In this document: one piece after another, positions 34,946 to 36,844 of the stretch
Position numbering within the stretch: position 1 is the stretch's first letter
Layout: every line of letters starts with the position of its first letter
DNA from: Deltaproteobacteria bacterium
Lineage (GTDB): Bacteria > Desulfobacterota > Binatia > Binatales > Binataceae
Reading direction: 5' to 3'
NCBI GenBank assembly: GCA_021831785.1
Contig: JAKBMB010000003.1
Span: forward strand, 1-36,844
DNA: 36,844 bases
Notes under the pieces: model-generated
Told to the model about the DNA's origin: nothing
Databases searched by the model: none
Seen by the model: the letters and a program-made list of their open reading frames with translations, nothing else
Position numbers and translations under genes: made by a program

Positions 34946-36538
34946 ATGTCCGCCACCGCTTCGCAGAACCTCTCTCAGCAGGAAAGATCGTCGGCGCGCA
35001 AATGGCTGGTCGCGCTCGCCGTGATGCTCGGCGCGACGCTCGAGGTGCTCGACACCACGATCGTCAATGTGGCGCTGCCCTACATGCAGGGCAGCTTCGC
35101 TGCCAGCCGCGACGAAATCACCTGGGTGTTGACCAGCTACCTGGTGTCCAACGGCATCATGATTCCGATGACCGGGTGGATTTCCTCCCGCTTCGGGCGC
35201 AAGCGCTACTTTCTTATTTCGGTCGCTGTGTTCGTGCTGGCCTCCGGCCTTTGCGGCGCGGCGCAGTCACTGGGGGAAATGGTCGTCTTTCGTTTGCTTC
35301 AGGGCGCGGCGGGCGCGGCGATGATCCCTTCGTCGCAAGCGATTTTGATGGAAACCTTTCCGCCCGCCGAGCACGGCATGGCGATGGCGGTGTGGGGCGT
35401 CGGGCTCATGGTCGCGCCGATCATGGGGCCCACGCTGGGCGGCTGGATAACCGTTAACTGGTCGTGGCGCTGGAACTTTTACGTCAATCTGCCGACTGGG
35501 CTGCTGGCGGCGTTGATGGCTTATTTGTTCGTCGAAGATCCGCCCTACCTGCGTCGTCAGGCCAGCCGGCTGCAGACCGATTACTTCGGCATCATCTTTT
35601 TGGTCCTATGGCTCGGCCTGTTGCAAATCGTGCTCGATCGCGGCCAGCGCTCCGATTGGTTCGACGCGTCCTGGGTGTGCTGGTTCGCGGTTATTTCCGG
35701 CGCCGCGATGGTGCTGTTGATAATTCAGGAGCTGCGTTTCCCGAATCCGATCTTGGACCTGCGCATCATGGCGGTCCCGGTGTTCGCGGTGGCGGTGGCG
35801 CTCGCGGTGGCGTTGTACATCTCCTTGTTCGGCATCAATTTGCTTAACCCGCTGTATACGCAGGAGCTGATGGGCTATGACGCCTGGGCGGCGGGCAGGA
35901 CGGTGGCCCCGCGCGGGATTACCGCCATGATGGGCCTGCTGATCACCGCGCAACTGTCGCGCCGCGGCTTCGACACGCGCCCGCTCCTCGGGATCGGCTT
36001 CTTATGCATAACGTTGGCGACCTGGAGAATGTCCCAGTGGAATCTCGACCTGAGCATGGGGGCGATGCTGGGCGCGATACTGCTGTACGGCTTCGGCAGC
36101 GGGATGTTGTTCCCGGTGCTCTCGGCAACCTCGCTTTCGTGCGTGCCGCGCGAACGCATGGGATACGCCGCCAGCTTGTACAATATGGTGCGCAACACCG
36201 GCGCCGCGGTCGGCGTGTCCATGGTCAGCAACCTGCTGCAAAGTCTCGAGCAGGTTCATCAGTCCTACCTAGTGGCGCACGTCAGCGCTATCGACGCCTG
36301 GCGGTTGACCCATCAAGGCTTCTACGCTCCCGGCTCGCCTCTGTTCGACATCACGCGGCAGTTGACTACCGGCCAGAAGCAGGCGCTGGGCCTGGTCTAT
36401 AACACGGTCCAGACCCAGGCCTCGCTGCTCGCCTACACCGACATCTACCGGCTGCTTGCCGCGATGACGCTCGTATGCATCCCCGGCTTCCTGATTCTCA
36501 AGCGGACGGTGGGCATGACCGGCCCCGGCGCGCACTAA
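34946..36538 (+). CDS. DHA2-family (EmrB/QacA) drug efflux MFS transporter
   Basis: The product (530 residues from this start) has about 14 membrane segments and the DHA2-family hallmarks. VLDTTIVNVALPYMQGSF lies in helix 1, WVLTSYLVSNGIMIPMTGW in helix 2, RFGRKRYF is motif A, and RLLQGAAGAAMIPSSQAIL follows. WGVGLMVAPIMGPTLGGWI is motif C, followed by NWSWRWNFYVNLPTG. It probably exports drugs or other hydrophobic compounds using the proton gradient. No EmrA/HlyD-type adaptor is adjacent in the window. The start is uncertain: a GTG at 34883 with GAGG eight bases upstream would add 21 basic residues. Repeat sequence begins a few bases after the stop codon. Confidence 0.9.
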   Translation: MSATASQNLSQQERSSARKWLVALAVMLGATLEVLDTTIVNVALPYMQGSFAASRDEITWVLTSYLVSNGIMIPMTGWISSRFGRKRYFLISVAVFVLASGLCGAAQSLGEMVVFRLLQGAAGAAMIPSSQAILMETFPPAEHGMAMAVWGVGLMVAPIMGPTLGGWITVNWSWRWNFYVNLPTGLLAALMAYLFVEDPPYLRRQASRLQTDYFGIIFLVLWLGLLQIVLDRGQRSDWFDASWVCWFAVISGAAMVLLIIQELRFPNPILDLRIMAVPVFAVAVALAVALYISLFGINLLNPLYTQELMGYDAWAAGRTVAPRGITAMMGLLITAQLSRRGFDTRPLLGIGFLCITLATWRMSQWNLDLSMGAMLGAILLYGFGSGMLFPVLSATSLSCVPRERMGYAASLYNMVRNTGAAVGVSMVSNLLQSLEQVHQSYLVAHVSAIDAWRLTHQGFYAPGSPLFDITRQLTTGQKQALGLVYNTVQTQASLLAYTDIYRLLAAMTLVCIPGFLILKRTVGMTGPGAH

Positions 36539-36542
36539 AGCC

Positions 36543-36695
36543 CATCTCATAAACGCTTTCGGGTTCTCCGTCATGAACGCTTTTGCTTTCTCTGTCATGC
36601 TGAACGAAGTGAAGCATCTACGCGAAGCGATTTGGCTGAAAGGCGATGGCACAAGGGCATAGAATCGCTGCGCGCAGATGCTTCGCTGCGCTCAG
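36543..36695. repeat. Composite repeat, copy 3: tandem units plus long inverted repeat
   Basis: Two diverged 24-base tandem units, starting aacgctttcgg (36552-36575) and aacgcttttgc (36576-36599), both end in gtcatg. They are followed by an inverted repeat with 33-base arms, 36600-36632 and 36663-36695, which match at 28 of 33 positions when one is reverse-complemented. The 30-base spacer contains ggctgaaaggcgatggc. The arms and spacer closely match 8377-8467. Transcribed, it would form a very long hairpin just after the efflux gene, so it may also act as that gene's terminator. Confidence 0.8.
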
Positions 36696-36702
36696 AGCCT
36701 GT

Positions 36703-36844
36703 AAATTTTTAGCCCTGAAACGAAAATCAATCTTAGTAGGGCGGGCCGCCGTGCCCGCCATAATGCGCGCGCGCCACGCCCGCGCGGCCAATGACCACCC
36801 ACCGACCGGGCTGGCACCGCGGCCACAGGGCGGGCACGGCGGCC
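36703..36844. repeat. Dispersed palindromic repeat, copy 4 (cut by window edge)
   Basis: The flank agccctgaaacgaaaatc (36711-36728) matches the ends of the MITE-like element at 11611-11834. The GC-rich core beginning gggccgccgtgcccgcc, its inner hairpin region cgccacgcccgcgc, and the closing arm ggcgggcacggcggcc (ending at 36844) match copy 1 at the window start. A roughly 20-base insertion or divergence is seen in the middle. The element is cut by the window end. Confidence 0.85.

Noticed and set aside
1-36844. Circular molecule indicated by matching ends
   Set aside because: The end sequences match only in the repeat core and differ in the middle, so they are two copies and not one overlap.

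Overview
The window is 36.8 kb of GC-rich bacterial chromosome. It holds about 24 protein genes, one tRNA gene, and several copies of a palindromic intergenic repeat. No phage, plasmid, CRISPR or intact transposon genes are seen. The gene set includes a hopanoid C-3 methylase, a very large NAD-glutamate dehydrogenase, a MEMO-family protein, a stand-alone GroEL and alanine-zipper lipoproteins. These suggest a free-living Gram-negative organism, probably an uncultivated deltaproteobacteria-like lineage such as Binatota or Rokubacteria. That placement is inference only. Both ends of the window lie inside copies of the same repeat, so it is probably a contig that broke at repeats.

Layout, left to right: a repeat; rplS with a clear promoter; a minus-strand run of sensor kinase, two oligopeptide-type ABC ATPases and a bactofilin; nearly 1 kb without a convincing gene; a gene for an unrecognised protein with a possible acyltransferase-like (GNAT) core; a composite repeat; a minus-strand pair of a zinc-ribbon/cyclase/ATPase regulator with an apparent internal deletion and a latex-clearing/MpaB-type oxygenase; a MITE-like element, a possible transposase remnant and tRNA-Val(CAC). 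The next stretch is housekeeping and metabolic: a MEMO protein, a fumarylacetoacetate hydrolase, a small unknown, RlmD, the large glutamate dehydrogenase and RimI.

From 22.5 to 25.8 kb, a groEL without groES is flanked by two similar alanine-rich lipoproteins and a small membrane protein. Then come a cupin plus zinc alcohol dehydrogenase pair, and a minus-strand run of hpnR (hopanoid C-3 methylase), xseB and tlyA. A GlcG/HbpS-type protein, a metallo-beta-lactamase-fold hydrolase and two major facilitator transporters follow, ending in another composite repeat.

No complete new multi-gene system could be demonstrated. The most interesting signals are the modular repeat family, the shortened cyclase/ATPase next to the oxygenase, the unrecognised 278-residue protein, the lipoprotein/GroEL cluster, and orphan members of systems whose usual partners are absent (oligopeptide ATPases, MEMO, HpnR).
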